This document shows positions 1 to 8,658 of a stretch of 33,320 nucleotides of DNA, piece by piece. The position numbers and the translations under genes are program-made. The stretch's first letter is position 1. The number at the start of each line of letters is the position of its first letter. This DNA is from a bacterium (lineage in GTDB: Bacteria; Patescibacteriota; Minisyncoccia; Phycocordibacterales; UBA918), in contig PAMC01000006.1 of NCBI GenBank assembly GCA_002710785.1, positions 1 through 33,320 on the forward strand, written 5' to 3'. The notes under the pieces are model-generated. The model searched no databases, was not told where the DNA came from, and saw only the letters and a list, made by a program, of their open reading frames with translations.

Positions 1-25
1 GTGGGATCACACCAATTTTTTAAGA

Positions 26-58
26 CAAAAAGCCAACTCATACAGAGTTGACTTTTTG
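26..58. terminator. Bidirectional intrinsic terminator-like hairpin 3' of tRNA-Glu
   Basis: CAAAAAGCCAACTC-ATACA-GAGTTGACTTTTTG inverted repeat with one mismatch, A/T tracts on both sides. Confidence 0.7.
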
Positions 59-71
59 TAAAAATATTGTG

Positions 72-143
72 TGACCCCACGGGGAATCGAACCCCGATTT
101 CCAGGATGAAAACCTGGCGTCCTAGCCGTTAGACGATGGGGCC
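72..143 (-). tRNA. tRNA-Glu (anticodon TTC)
   Basis: Reverse complement GGCCCCATCGTCTAACGGCTAGGACGCCAGGTTTTCATCCTGGAAATCGGGGTTCGATTCCCCGTGGGGTCA; anticodon loop TTTTCAT, T-loop TTCGATT, acceptor GGCCCCA/TGGGGTC. Confidence 0.95.
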
Positions 144-171
144 GGACGATGCTTTCGCATCGTCCGGCCCC
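138..171. other. 15-bp perfect hairpin overlapping the 5' end of tRNA-Glu
   Basis: GGGGCCGGACGATGC-TTTC-GCATCGTCCGGCCCC; GAAA tetraloop on the minus strand. Confidence 0.85.
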
Positions 172-258
172 CATCATTACGACGAGCTGTGACGCGCGAA
201 AACGTGCGCCAAATCATACCAGATCGCCTAAAAAAATCTAGCCTCGGGCGCACCATAG

Positions 259-289
259 CCAAAAACACCCGCCGAAGCGGGGTTTTTGG
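259..289. terminator. Intrinsic terminator-like hairpin
   Basis: CCAAAAACaCCCGC-CGAA-GCGGGGTTTTTGG. Confidence 0.65.
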
Positions 290-665
290 TGCCGGAGCAC
301 CGATACTGCTGGGATATGGGCGGAGAACCGCTCGCTGTGGGGTCGTACCACCACCACACCACATCACGGAGCCTCAGACCTCCAAGTGGCAACGTTCGTG
401 CCGTGAGACTCTCGGTACGCACCAGATCGATACCGAACCGTTGGATGCAACCGCCGAAGCGAATTGGACATTCCCACACTCACAAGTAATTGTGAATGTA
501 CGTACATAGTAGCGGACCTACACGACCCGTCAACGCACGATGCCAATCGATGGCTGCAGGTTGACAGATGTAGCTTGAGAAATAGTTGCCGTCTTGTCAA
601 TCGAGTAAAAATGGTGGCCGAGAAGTGACTTTCTCACAGCTTTTTCACCAAAGTTTTGTACGGGG

Positions 666-698
666 TTATACAACAGTTATACACAGACTTTTACACAA
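666..698 (+). promoter_or_regulatory. Cluster of three DnaA-box-like 9-mers
   Basis: TTATACAAC (666-674), TTATACACA (677-685), TTTTACACA (689-697) with 11-12 bp spacing in a gene-free interval. Confidence 0.45.
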
Positions 699-723
699 TG
701 GTGAGAAATAAAACTCGGACGCG

Positions 724-918
724 TCAGAGGCGCGCCCGGAGTTCTCCTGGGGTAAGGTTGGTCTTCGCTAGGAGAATATCCTCATGAAGGCCGACCCAAC
801 GTTCCCACTCAGGCAACGAGAGGCCATCAGCCGCTTTGTTACCTGAGTAAAGTGTTTGATACTGCGCAAAGACCGCTTGGAGAAGCGGGCATGCGCATTT
901 TCCTTCACAATGCACCAT
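724..918 (-). CDS. Small hypothetical protein (64 aa)
   Basis: ORF MVHCEGKCACPLLQAVFAQYQTLYSGNKAADGLSLPEWERWVGLHED..., same strand as and just downstream of glmS. Confidence 0.45.
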   Translation of the reverse strand: MVHCEGKCACPLLQAVFAQYQTLYSGNKAADGLSLPEWERWVGLHEDILLAKTNLTPGELRARL

Positions 919-937
919 GACCCGTCTCCTTTCTCTT

Positions 938-2773
938 TTATTCTACCGTAACTGACTTGGCCAGGTTGCGTGGCCTGTCGACATTGAAGCCTTTCTTGGT
1001 ACCAACGTAGTACGCGAAAAGATGGAGCGGTATAACGCTGATAATTGGCTGCAGGAGTGGGTGTACCTTTGGCACCTCAATCACATCGTCGGCCAAACGA
1101 GCCGCCTCAGTGTCGCCCTTATTAACCACGACAATCAGCGGTGCTTTGCGAGCTTTAACCTCTTCGATATTGGAAACCGTTTTTTCGTACACGCTGTCGT
1201 GCGGTGCTAGTGCCAGTACCGGAAAGTTCTCGTCAAGAAGCGCGATCGGGCCGTGCTTAAGCTCCCCGGCCGCGTAGGCTTCGGCATGGATGTAGCTAAT
1301 CTCTTTGAGTTTAAGCGCACCCTCAGCAGCAATTGGTGCGTGGCTGTGTCGACCAATAAACATCATGTGCTCATACTGGGCGTACTTCTCTGCCACCGCT
1401 TTTACCTGCTCGGCAGTTTTAAGTACCGTTTCGATAGCTTTGGGTAGTGCCGTAAGTGCGTCTACGAGCTCGGCACTCTGCACGCGCGAGAGGTGCTTAC
1501 TCTCGCGCCCAACCAACATGGTAATAAGCGCGAGGACCACTAACTGCGAAATAAATGCTTTGGTCGACGCTACCGCCACCTCGGGTCCTGCGTGGTTATA
1601 CACCCCAGCGTCGGTCTCACGCGCAATGGTGGAGCCAACCACGTTAACTACTCCCAGGGTGAGCATGCCGAGCTCTTTGGCTTCGCGTACAGCGGCAAGG
1701 GTATCGGCGGTCTCGCCCGACTGGGTGATGGCCAAGAGTGCGTGATTTTTCTCGGGCCAGTTGGTTTTGTAGCGGTACTCGCTAGCGAGCTCAACCTCCA
1801 CCGGAATACCAGCGTACTCTTCGAGCCAGTAGCGAGCCGTGTGGCCAGCCAAACACGCGGTGCCACAGGCGGCAATCGTCAGACGTTTGAGGCTTGTGAT
1901 CTCAGGTAGGAGCGGCTCGAGTCCACCGAGCTTGGCGTTGTCGCTCAGCAAACGTCCGCGCAGTGTGTCGCGCACGACCTGCGGACCTTCCATAATTTCT
2001 TTGAGCATGAAGTGCTCAAAGCCACCTTTTTGTACCGCTTCGGTGTCGCCCTCGATGGTTTCGGGCGCGAGCTCTCGTGCCGTGCCCTCCAAGGTCGCGA
2101 CGTGGTAGCTGGTGGCCGTGAGGTGCGCCACATCACCATCATCGAGGTAGACCATACGCTTGGTGTACGGCAGGAGGGCTGAAGAGTCTGAGGCGACGTA
2201 GTGTGCATCTTCGGCCACGCCAATGACGATTGGACTACCAAGCCGAGCAACCACAATCTCGTCCGGGTGCGCAGCGTGCATGGCCGCCAGGCCGTACGCA
2301 CCGCGTACCATGGTGAGCGCGCTGCGCACCGCTTTGAGCAGATCGCCCTCGTAATGAGCGCCAATTAGCTTCGCGAGCACTTCGGTGTCGGTGCGAGTAC
2401 TAAACTGCATACCCTGGGCTGAGAGACCTTCTTTGAGACTCTGGTAGTTTTCGATAATGCCGTTGTGCACGATATGAAGCTGCTCGGTCATGTCGGTGTG
2501 TGGGTGTGCGTTCTCGACCGTTGGCTCGCCGTGCGTTGCCCAGCGCGTGTGGGCAATGCCCGAAGGACCAGCAAAGGCTTCGCCTTTGCTGGTCACCTCC
2601 TCCTCTAAGTTAACAATCTCCCCTACGGCCTTAACCAGCCCACCCTCGGGGCCCGCCACAAACATACCGGCTGAGTCGTACCCGCGGTACTCAAGTGCTT
2701 TCAAGCCTGAGAGCAGTACGTCCACCGCTTGTGTACTATTTGTCTCGCCCACTACTCCGATAATTCCGCACAT
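938..2773 (-). CDS. glmS: Glutamine--fructose-6-phosphate aminotransferase (isomerizing)
   Basis: MCGIIGVVG N-terminus (class II GATase nucleophile Cys), EYRGYDSAG, SIS domains, C-terminal NLAKSVTVE. The ORF call adds two upstream residues. Confidence 0.98.
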   Translation of the reverse strand: MCGIIGVVGETNSTQAVDVLLSGLKALEYRGYDSAGMFVAGPEGGLVKAVGEIVNLEEEVTSKGEAFAGPSGIAHTRWATHGEPTVENAHPHTDMTEQLHIVHNGIIENYQSLKEGLSAQGMQFSTRTDTEVLAKLIGAHYEGDLLKAVRSALTMVRGAYGLAAMHAAHPDEIVVARLGSPIVIGVAEDAHYVASDSSALLPYTKRMVYLDDGDVAHLTATSYHVATLEGTARELAPETIEGDTEAVQKGGFEHFMLKEIMEGPQVVRDTLRGRLLSDNAKLGGLEPLLPEITSLKRLTIAACGTACLAGHTARYWLEEYAGIPVEVELASEYRYKTNWPEKNHALLAITQSGETADTLAAVREAKELGMLTLGVVNVVGSTIARETDAGVYNHAGPEVAVASTKAFISQLVVLALITMLVGRESKHLSRVQSAELVDALTALPKAIETVLKTAEQVKAVAEKYAQYEHMMFIGRHSHAPIAAEGALKLKEISYIHAEAYAAGELKHGPIALLDENFPVLALAPHDSVYEKTVSNIEEVKARKAPLIVVVNKGDTEAARLADDVIEVPKVHPLLQPIISVIPLHLFAYYVGTKKGFNVDRPRNLAKSVTVE

Positions 2774-2784
2774 ATACAAACATT

Positions 2785-2810
2785 ATTACATAGCGTCTGT
2801 GCTATGTAAT
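2785..2810. promoter_or_regulatory. 10-bp perfect inverted repeat upstream of glmS
   Basis: ATTACATAGC-GTCTGT-GCTATGTAAT immediately upstream of the glmS start. Confidence 0.5.
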
Positions 2811-2842
2811 ACCTCCAAAGCGGGTAATGGGTTGCGTATGCA

Positions 2843-3166
2843 CTATGCGTGACTACCTCGCTCGCGAGCAATTTGAATATTTTCATCCAAAGTGACGTCA
2901 AAGTAGTCTTTATCAAATTCAGTAAATACTTCCGTCCGCAGACTCAGTTTTCTACACAACAAATCAAATTCGCCAGTCGTTAGAAATTCGCTGTCTTTGT
3001 GGTAGTTAAGAATGTGAGAAGTGTAGTCGAGTTTTAACTGAGGCAGCCGCTCAAAAAATGCTTCGAGCCGATGCTGCAATTCACCCGCGTCAAGGCCCAC
3101 AACGGGGACCAGTCGATACTGTGCGAGTATTCTCTCTTGCGGCGATTGTGGTTTCTCTGGTGTCAT
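2843..3166 (-). CDS. Hypothetical protein (107 aa)
   Basis: ORF overlapping the stop of the upstream gene by 4 nt; operon-like. Confidence 0.7.
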   Translation of the reverse strand: MTPEKPQSPQERILAQYRLVPVVGLDAGELQHRLEAFFERLPQLKLDYTSHILNYHKDSEFLTTGEFDLLCRKLSLRTEVFTEFDKDYFDVTLDENIQIARERGSHA

Positions 3167-4308
3167 TGATACTGAATATACACCGGTTCGGGATGCAATC
3201 GCAAGGCTTCGGCCGGCGTGTAGATGCCGGTACTCGGTGGTTTGAGATCGTTTTTGTAGAAGATCTTGAGTCCCACAAACTGCACCGGCTCTGGCTCAAT
3301 CACCCGAGTGTACGTGCCAAGTTTAAGCTCCTTCGAGCCCCATCCATCCATATGAATCACGACCTGCACCTCTGGTGTCGGCTGAATATCTTGGTAGTTG
3401 GTAACCATATTTTGGGTAAAGCGGTGTACCACAAGCACCTTTGGTGGTAGCTGATGCTCGCGCACAATCTCCGAAAGCCAGTTGATAGCGAAGTTAATAT
3501 CTTTAGCATCATACGTGCCAATCACCGTCGCTGGCGCTCGACCTGATGGCGCCATGGCAAACTCCGGGTCAATCCCGAGATGCACATCGGGGCGGGTAAA
3601 GTACTCTCGAAACTGCGGCAACTCCCGCTGAATGGTGCTTAAGCCCACCTGCAAATCAAGAAACAGAATACCGTCGATCTCCTGCGCCATGTCGTAGGCT
3701 AGCTCAATCTGGTCGGCCGGCATAACCGCGCGGTACATGCCGTCTTCGCCCGCATCAGCTTGCGCCACCATGGCAATGTAGTGTATGGCTGGTACGACTG
3801 GTGTGTCAGGGTCGGCTGCCTCCCAGGCAGCGGTGGTACTCGCCAGGCGATTGAGCACCGTCTGGCGGTCAAACTCACCCAAAATACCCATAAACCGAGA
3901 GTAGAAGTTACCGTAGTACGCTACGATGCGCTCAAATGGCAAAATGGCTCCGCCGTGCGGGTACAGATTCTCTGGTGGCCAGCGTTTCCCCCGCACGGTC
4001 ACGTTGCTGCTACTGGCAAATACTAGGTCGCTCACCAGCGGCGTCGAAGTAGAGGTGGTCGCACGCACGGGTGGCACGTAGTCGACCAAATCAAGCAAAC
4101 GAGCATTGTACTCCTCACGATCGAGCTCAAGCGGCCACACAATTGGTGCCATCTCACCCGTCGTTGTTGAGGTAGCAGCGACGCCATTCTGCACGGCCGC
4201 CAGTTTGTGGTACTCGACACCCGAAAACAGCGCGTGCCCGGCAGCGTAGAGACTGCCCACAATGAGCGTGGTAGTGGCTATCATCACGGCTAAGTAACCT
4301 AACGGCAT
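3163..4308 (-). CDS. Membrane-anchored/secreted hypothetical protein (381 aa)
   Basis: N-terminal hydrophobic segment then a long soluble domain; TACTAT 6 nt upstream of ATG. Confidence 0.8.
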   Translation of the reverse strand: MPLGYLAVMIATTTLIVGSLYAAGHALFSGVEYHKLAAVQNGVAATSTTTGEMAPIVWPLELDREEYNARLLDLVDYVPPVRATTSTSTPLVSDLVFASSSNVTVRGKRWPPENLYPHGGAILPFERIVAYYGNFYSRFMGILGEFDRQTVLNRLASTTAAWEAADPDTPVVPAIHYIAMVAQADAGEDGMYRAVMPADQIELAYDMAQEIDGILFLDLQVGLSTIQRELPQFREYFTRPDVHLGIDPEFAMAPSGRAPATVIGTYDAKDINFAINWLSEIVREHQLPPKVLVVHRFTQNMVTNYQDIQPTPEVQVVIHMDGWGSKELKLGTYTRVIEPEPVQFVGLKIFYKNDLKPPSTGIYTPAEALRLHPEPVYIQYQ

Positions 4309-4346
4309 ACGCAGATAGTACCACGCATTTTATTGTTTTTTTGCGT

Positions 4347-6056
4347 CTACTCCTGCAAGAAGCCGCCGGCTTGGTGTTCCCAGAGGCGTTGGTAGGTGCC
4401 GCCGGCGTGGGCGAGGTCGGTGTGGGTGCCATCTTCCACAATTTGGCCGGCCTCAAGCACCAAGATGCGATCCATTTCTCGCAGGGTTGAAAGCCGGTGC
4501 GCAATGGCGACCACGGTCTTCCCAGCCATCAATTCGTGCAAAGCTTTTTGAATTGCTACTTCGCTTTCGGAGTCGAGGGCTGAGGTGGCCTCGTCGAGTA
4601 CCAAGATTGGCGCGTCTTTGAGCATCGCGCGCGCAATCGCTACCCGTTGTTTTTGCCCACCCGAGAGCTTAACGCCTCGCTCACCCACTAACGTGTCGTA
4701 CCCTTCCGGCAGCTCACTAATAAAGTCGTGTGCTTGGGCTTTTTTGGCTACTTCGATAATTTCCTCCTCGGTGGCATCTGGTTTGCCGTAGGCAATATTT
4801 TCGTGAATGGTGCGGTGGAAGAGGAGTGGCTCCTGCGGCACCACCGCAATATGCTCACGTAGTGAGTCCTGTGTGACCGTGGCGATGTTTTGTCCGTCAA
4901 TTTCAATGACGCCGCTGTCTAAGTCGTGCTGGCGCAGCAAGAGCGAGACAAACGTGGTCTTCCCTGCCCCCGACGGACCAACCAACCCTACCCGCTGCCC
5001 CGGTTCGATGGTGAGGTTGAAGTTATTGAAGACGGCATTCTCACCATACTCGAACGTTGCATCATGCCAGACCACCTTACCGCCTGCACCAACAAGCTCT
5101 GGCGCACCTGGAGCATCAATGATCTCGTGATTTATTAGAGTTTCATCTAGGCCTTCTTGAGCTTGACCGTACATCTTGGCTGTATTACTCAGAATACGCC
5201 CAAGAAAGATGACCATGTGTGAAGTGTAGGTAAGTAGTAGGATGAAACTGAGCAAACGCCCAGAGGTAATCTCTCCCATTAACCAACGGTCTATCATCAC
5301 GGAGAACATTATTACCGCAAAGCCGGTAAAAATAAGTGAGTTGATGACCATCATGTACTCAGAGTAGAGAAATGAGCGTGTGCCTTTACGGTAGACATCA
5401 CTTGTCTGCTCACGTACATTGACTCGCTCTTCCTTGATTTTGGTGTATTGACGTACTGCTTGGATATTCGTAAAAATATCAACGAGATATCCCGTTGTCT
5501 TGGACTGCGACTGAGCGAGCTCCAGTGAAAACCCTCGCTTACGCGGTAGTAAAAGCATGTTGACGATGACACTGAAAATGATCAGTCCAAAGTAGAGTAC
5601 CCCTACGACAAGGTCTGTCGCCAAAAAAATTATCCCTGTCACGACTAGTGGGATTCCGCTCTCGAGATAGCTCCACAAGAACAAGATTGCAAACTCCTCA
5701 TTTGCACGTGCGACATTATTTATCTTGTTACTAATTGAGCCAGCAAAGCGATTAGAAAAATACGCATGGCTGTGTCTATTTACATATTCCGTCAGCACAT
5801 TCACTGACGAACGAGCAACGCCCAGCAGCCAGCGAACACCAGTAACACCGCTCAAGCGCCACACAATCGATAGTCCGAAAAAGACAACTGGATACGCAAA
5901 AACCCACAGCGATACTTCCAAATAATTTTGCGCTTCAATGTTGTTGACGATCACCTCGACCAGGAGCCGCATTGCCACTGAACCTGACGCGGCAATAATC
6001 ACAAATGTCGAAGAGAGCAGGAACCACAGTCGGTACTGCCGTGTCACGTACCACAA
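4347..6056 (-). CDS. ABC transporter, fused permease/ATP-binding protein
   Basis: Walker [11 protein letters not shown], signature [16 protein letters not shown], Walker [14 protein letters not shown]-loop AIAHRLST; N-terminal TM region. Confidence 0.95.
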   Translation of the reverse strand: MWYVTRQYRLWFLLSSTFVIIAASGSVAMRLLVEVIVNNIEAQNYLEVSLWVFAYPVVFFGLSIVWRLSGVTGVRWLLGVARSSVNVLTEYVNRHSHAYFSNRFAGSISNKINNVARANEEFAILFLWSYLESGIPLVVTGIIFLATDLVVGVLYFGLIIFSVIVNMLLLPRKRGFSLELAQSQSKTTGYLVDIFTNIQAVRQYTKIKEERVNVREQTSDVYRKGTRSFLYSEYMMVINSLIFTGFAVIMFSVMIDRWLMGEITSGRLLSFILLLTYTSHMVIFLGRILSNTAKMYGQAQEGLDETLINHEIIDAPGAPELVGAGGKVVWHDATFEYGENAVFNNFNLTIEPGQRVGLVGPSGAGKTTFVSLLLRQHDLDSGVIEIDGQNIATVTQDSLREHIAVVPQEPLLFHRTIHENIAYGKPDATEEEIIEVAKKAQAHDFISELPEGYDTLVGERGVKLSGGQKQRVAIARAMLKDAPILVLDEATSALDSESEVAIQKALHELMAGKTVVAIAHRLSTLREMDRILVLEAGQIVEDGTHTDLAHAGGTYQRLWEHQAGGFLQE

Positions 6057-6145
6057 AAACCGCAGCGGGGTGTTCGGGATCTAGCCGGTGTACTCAGGTT
6101 TGTTATTTTTTTCTTCTACACGATTCACCATACAATAATACACAA

Positions 6146-6173
6146 TGCTGGCAGGCCCATGGGCCTGCCAGCA
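6146..6173. repeat. 28-bp perfect palindrome
   Basis: TGCTGGCAGGCCCATGGGCCTGCCAGCA equals its reverse complement. Confidence 0.9.
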
Positions 6174-6212
6174 AAGAACGTACTTACAATAGACGCTTAA
6201 ATTAGGTCTTTC

Positions 6213-6548
6213 TTACTGCATCGATTGCTTTTGACTTTCGAGCTTCTGAGCAAACGCTACTAGAAAAGCCGCCTGATTAGCCTCGGCCACGCCTTCTGGC
6301 ATCAATTTTTTAAGAAACGGTGTATTAATTAAAACTTGTTCTGCTAGCTTCACTTGTTTCTCTGCGTCAGTCATTTCTACCACTCGTACTAAAAAGTCTC
6401 CCTCACCTCCAAGAGCTGCAGCCAGCTGACTTGATAAAACTGCATTTTCGGCCAGACGAGCTACTTCTTCAATTTTCTCAGCTGCACCACCCTCGCCCCG
6501 TGCACGTTCGTACTGCTCTGCCGGATCTAAATATTTATTCTGCGGCAT
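6213..6548 (-). CDS. Hypothetical protein (about 111 aa)
   Basis: MPQNKYLDPAEQYERARGEGGAAEK...; Ala/Glu/Gln-rich, compositionally coding-like. Confidence 0.65.
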   Translation of the reverse strand: MPQNKYLDPAEQYERARGEGGAAEKIEEVARLAENAVLSSQLAAALGGEGDFLVRVVEMTDAEKQVKLAEQVLINTPFLKKLMPEGVAEANQAAFLVAFAQKLESQKQSMQ

Positions 6549-6636
6549 GATTTCCATACTTTTTTGATTTTATTTTTTACACACAGATTATATCATTTAC
6601 CGACTTTGTTCGAACTAAAGATGTTAACATGTATAC

Positions 6637-7335
6637 ATGCAATCTAAGTGGTCCTATTTAAAACCAGGGGCGATTAGGTTACGCAAGTTAGGTAAGTCGC
6701 TTCCTTATGTACATAAAAAACTTGGGATACCGAAGTCAACTCTTAGCTATTGGTTTAAAGACATAGAATTAACCAAAAAACAAAAAGAAAGATTGCATCA
6801 AAATTGGAAAAACGCTCTAGTCACCGCCCGCAAAGAGGCCGCTAAGTGGCACCGTGCCCAAAAGGCGCAGAGACTAGAGACAGCACGAACCGAGGCCTTA
6901 CGCACACTCGAGAGACTTAACATCAGCGACAACGACACCTTGGAAATTGCCTTGGCACTCCTCTATCTTGGGGAAGGGTCTAAAAAGAAGGTCGAAACAG
7001 CTCTTGGTAGTTCTGATCCCAAGACATTGCTGTTTTATGTAACAGCGCTCGAGCGCCTCTACGGTGTGCAAAGAGACACCTTGCGCTGTCAGCTTTATCT
7101 GCGAGCTGACCAAGACGCCGACAAGCTAAAACGATACTGGTCCAGAACACTACACATGCCGCTTTCGTGTTTTCGCTACGTACACCACGACACACGCACC
7201 GTCGGACGAAAGACGTATGCAGATTATAACGGCGTGTGTAGTATTGCCGGTGCCCCGGTGGCCATACAGCGAAAATTAGTGTATCTTGCTCACGGTTTTC
7301 TTGATACAATCATCGAAAATCAAATGTCCGGTTAG
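6637..7335 (+). CDS. HTH protein with LAGLIDADG-endonuclease-like C-terminal region
   Basis: N-terminal HTH (SLPYVHKKLGIPKSTLSYWFKDI), then LALLYLGEGSKKK...LGSSDPKTLLFYVTAL...YLRADQDADKLKRYWS. Stop codon lies inside tRNA-Val. Family assignment tentative. Confidence 0.7.
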   Translation: MQSKWSYLKPGAIRLRKLGKSLPYVHKKLGIPKSTLSYWFKDIELTKKQKERLHQNWKNALVTARKEAAKWHRAQKAQRLETARTEALRTLERLNISDNDTLEIALALLYLGEGSKKKVETALGSSDPKTLLFYVTALERLYGVQRDTLRCQLYLRADQDADKLKRYWSRTLHMPLSCFRYVHHDTRTVGRKTYADYNGVCSIAGAPVAIQRKLVYLAHGFLDTIIENQMSG

Positions 7336-7398
7336 CTCAGATGGTAGAGCGTTTGCTCGACACGCAAAAGGTCACAGGTTCGAGCCCTGTACCGGACA
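7326..7398 (+). tRNA. tRNA-Val (anticodon GAC)
   Basis: GTCCGGT/ACCGGAC acceptor, GCTC/GAGC D-stem, TTTGC/GCAAA anticodon stem, loop TCGACAC, ACAGG-TTCGAGC-CCTGT T-arm. CCA not encoded. Confidence 0.93.
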
Positions 7399-7409
7399 CC
7401 GTAGTAAAC

Positions 7410-7441
7410 TAAAACTCACCGAGTATTACTTGGTGAGTTTT
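7410..7441 (+). terminator. Intrinsic terminator after tRNA-Val
   Basis: AAAACTCACC...GGTGAGTTTTT. Confidence 0.75.
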
Positions 7442-7584
7442 TGGTTTAGTAAGCAAACTGCTTTGCTTATGGGCTGCGGTGACAGCCGGAGACATGTTTT
7501 TGCGCCTAGCCTAGCGCAAAAACAGTCGAGGCCGGGGAGAAAGTTCTTATGTGCGTAAGCGAATTAGAAACTTGACCCACACAA

Positions 7585-8457
7585 CTATTCCGCCGTTTTG
7601 GCTGCTTTAATGGCAGACTCTTTAGTTCGAGCGATAAACAAATAGCGATCTTTGTGGCAGAAAATTGCGTCCGCAATTCCTGAAACGGCTGCTAGCTCCT
7701 CATCACGCAACCCTGCCCAGGCTTCAGGAAAGCGTACTCGGGTGAGGTACTCAGTCTCACTAACCTGCACACCAACTGCAGACCAACCAGGATTATCATC
7801 GAAACGGGGTACCACTACCATGTTCACTTCTTCGTGTTGAACAAACTCACTACGTGGCACATACTCATCGCTCACTAAAATACTTTGTCCTGCCGAACGC
7901 TCGTATAACTCGGCGGCTTTCTGTTTTAAAACCTCTTTGATTTGTCTACGCTGTATAACTCGTTCTAGGTAGGCTCGGGCAACATCCACTGCCTGTAAAA
8001 ACTGTGTGTCCATGTCTTCGCCCTTCGTTGGTTCTGCACGCCATGTCTGCAGAATGTCATCCCACTCAAGTGGTGGTAAATCAAACTGACCAGGTTGCCA
8101 AATGTTGAGTGCGTTATCACTGGCATCGATTGGCACACAGAGTTTCTCTTCGATCTTGTCTGCTACCGCCTGCGAGCCACAAATTTTTTCACCGAAGTGC
8201 TTCCACACCAACCCAAAAGCGGCGTACGGAATACCATTTTCACGCACTGGTGCACCGGGTTGATGGTGGTCGAAGCGGTTTTGGGCGGCGTCGTAGACGC
8301 CACCCACGTCTACCACATAATCACCAGTGGCAATGACTGCCTCATCGCGCGACCGAATAACTTCAAGGTTTTCTTTCCCTAACAACAGCTGCAGCGTCGC
8401 TACGGCAAATACGTCATCGGCATGAAAGCTGCCACTGTGAGTCACGATTGTTGTCAT
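7585..8457 (-). CDS. MYG1 family (UPF0160) metal-dependent hydrolase
   Basis: MTTIVTHSGSFHADDVFAVATLQLL...VVDVGGVYDAAQNRFDHHQ motifs. Confidence 0.93.
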   Translation of the reverse strand: MTTIVTHSGSFHADDVFAVATLQLLLGKENLEVIRSRDEAVIATGDYVVDVGGVYDAAQNRFDHHQPGAPVRENGIPYAAFGLVWKHFGEKICGSQAVADKIEEKLCVPIDASDNALNIWQPGQFDLPPLEWDDILQTWRAEPTKGEDMDTQFLQAVDVARAYLERVIQRRQIKEVLKQKAAELYERSAGQSILVSDEYVPRSEFVQHEEVNMVVVPRFDDNPGWSAVGVQVSETEYLTRVRFPEAWAGLRDEELAAVSGIADAIFCHKDRYLFIARTKESAIKAAKTAE

Positions 8458-8514
8458 GTCGACATACTACCGTACCTGCTTTATTTTCAAAACTAGTACG
8501 GTATAGTGATGATC

Positions 8515-8649
8515 TGAGAAGTGGCGGAATAGGTAGACGCGCGAATAAGGGTTTGTAGTAGTGGTACGCGCAGAGTAACCCCGAAAAACCCGGTAACCAG
8601 TCCAGCTCATAAGCGTACTGTTGTGAGGTGCAAATCCTCACCTTCTCGT
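8515..8649 (+). tRNA. Aberrant tRNA-Leu-like sequence, possibly interrupted or a tRNA-like leader
   Basis: TGAGAAG-TG-GCGGAATAGGTAGACGC (Leu-type acceptor and D-arm) and GTGAGGTGCAAATCCTCAC-CTTCTCG (T-arm and acceptor). The interior is about 50 nt too long and lacks a canonical anticodon arm. TATAGT at 8502-8507. Confidence 0.5.
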
Positions 8650-8658
8650 AATTTGTGT

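Noticed and set aside
1-14. GTGGGATCACACCA as the 3' end of a plus-strand tRNA
   Set aside because: Plausible ACCA end before a terminator, but only 14 nt are visible.
189-600. Several ORFs of 60-110 aa in the 180-600 interval on both strands
   Set aside because: Overlapping in multiple frames, low-complexity or Arg/Ser-rich translations, and they run through the terminator hairpin; likely spurious.
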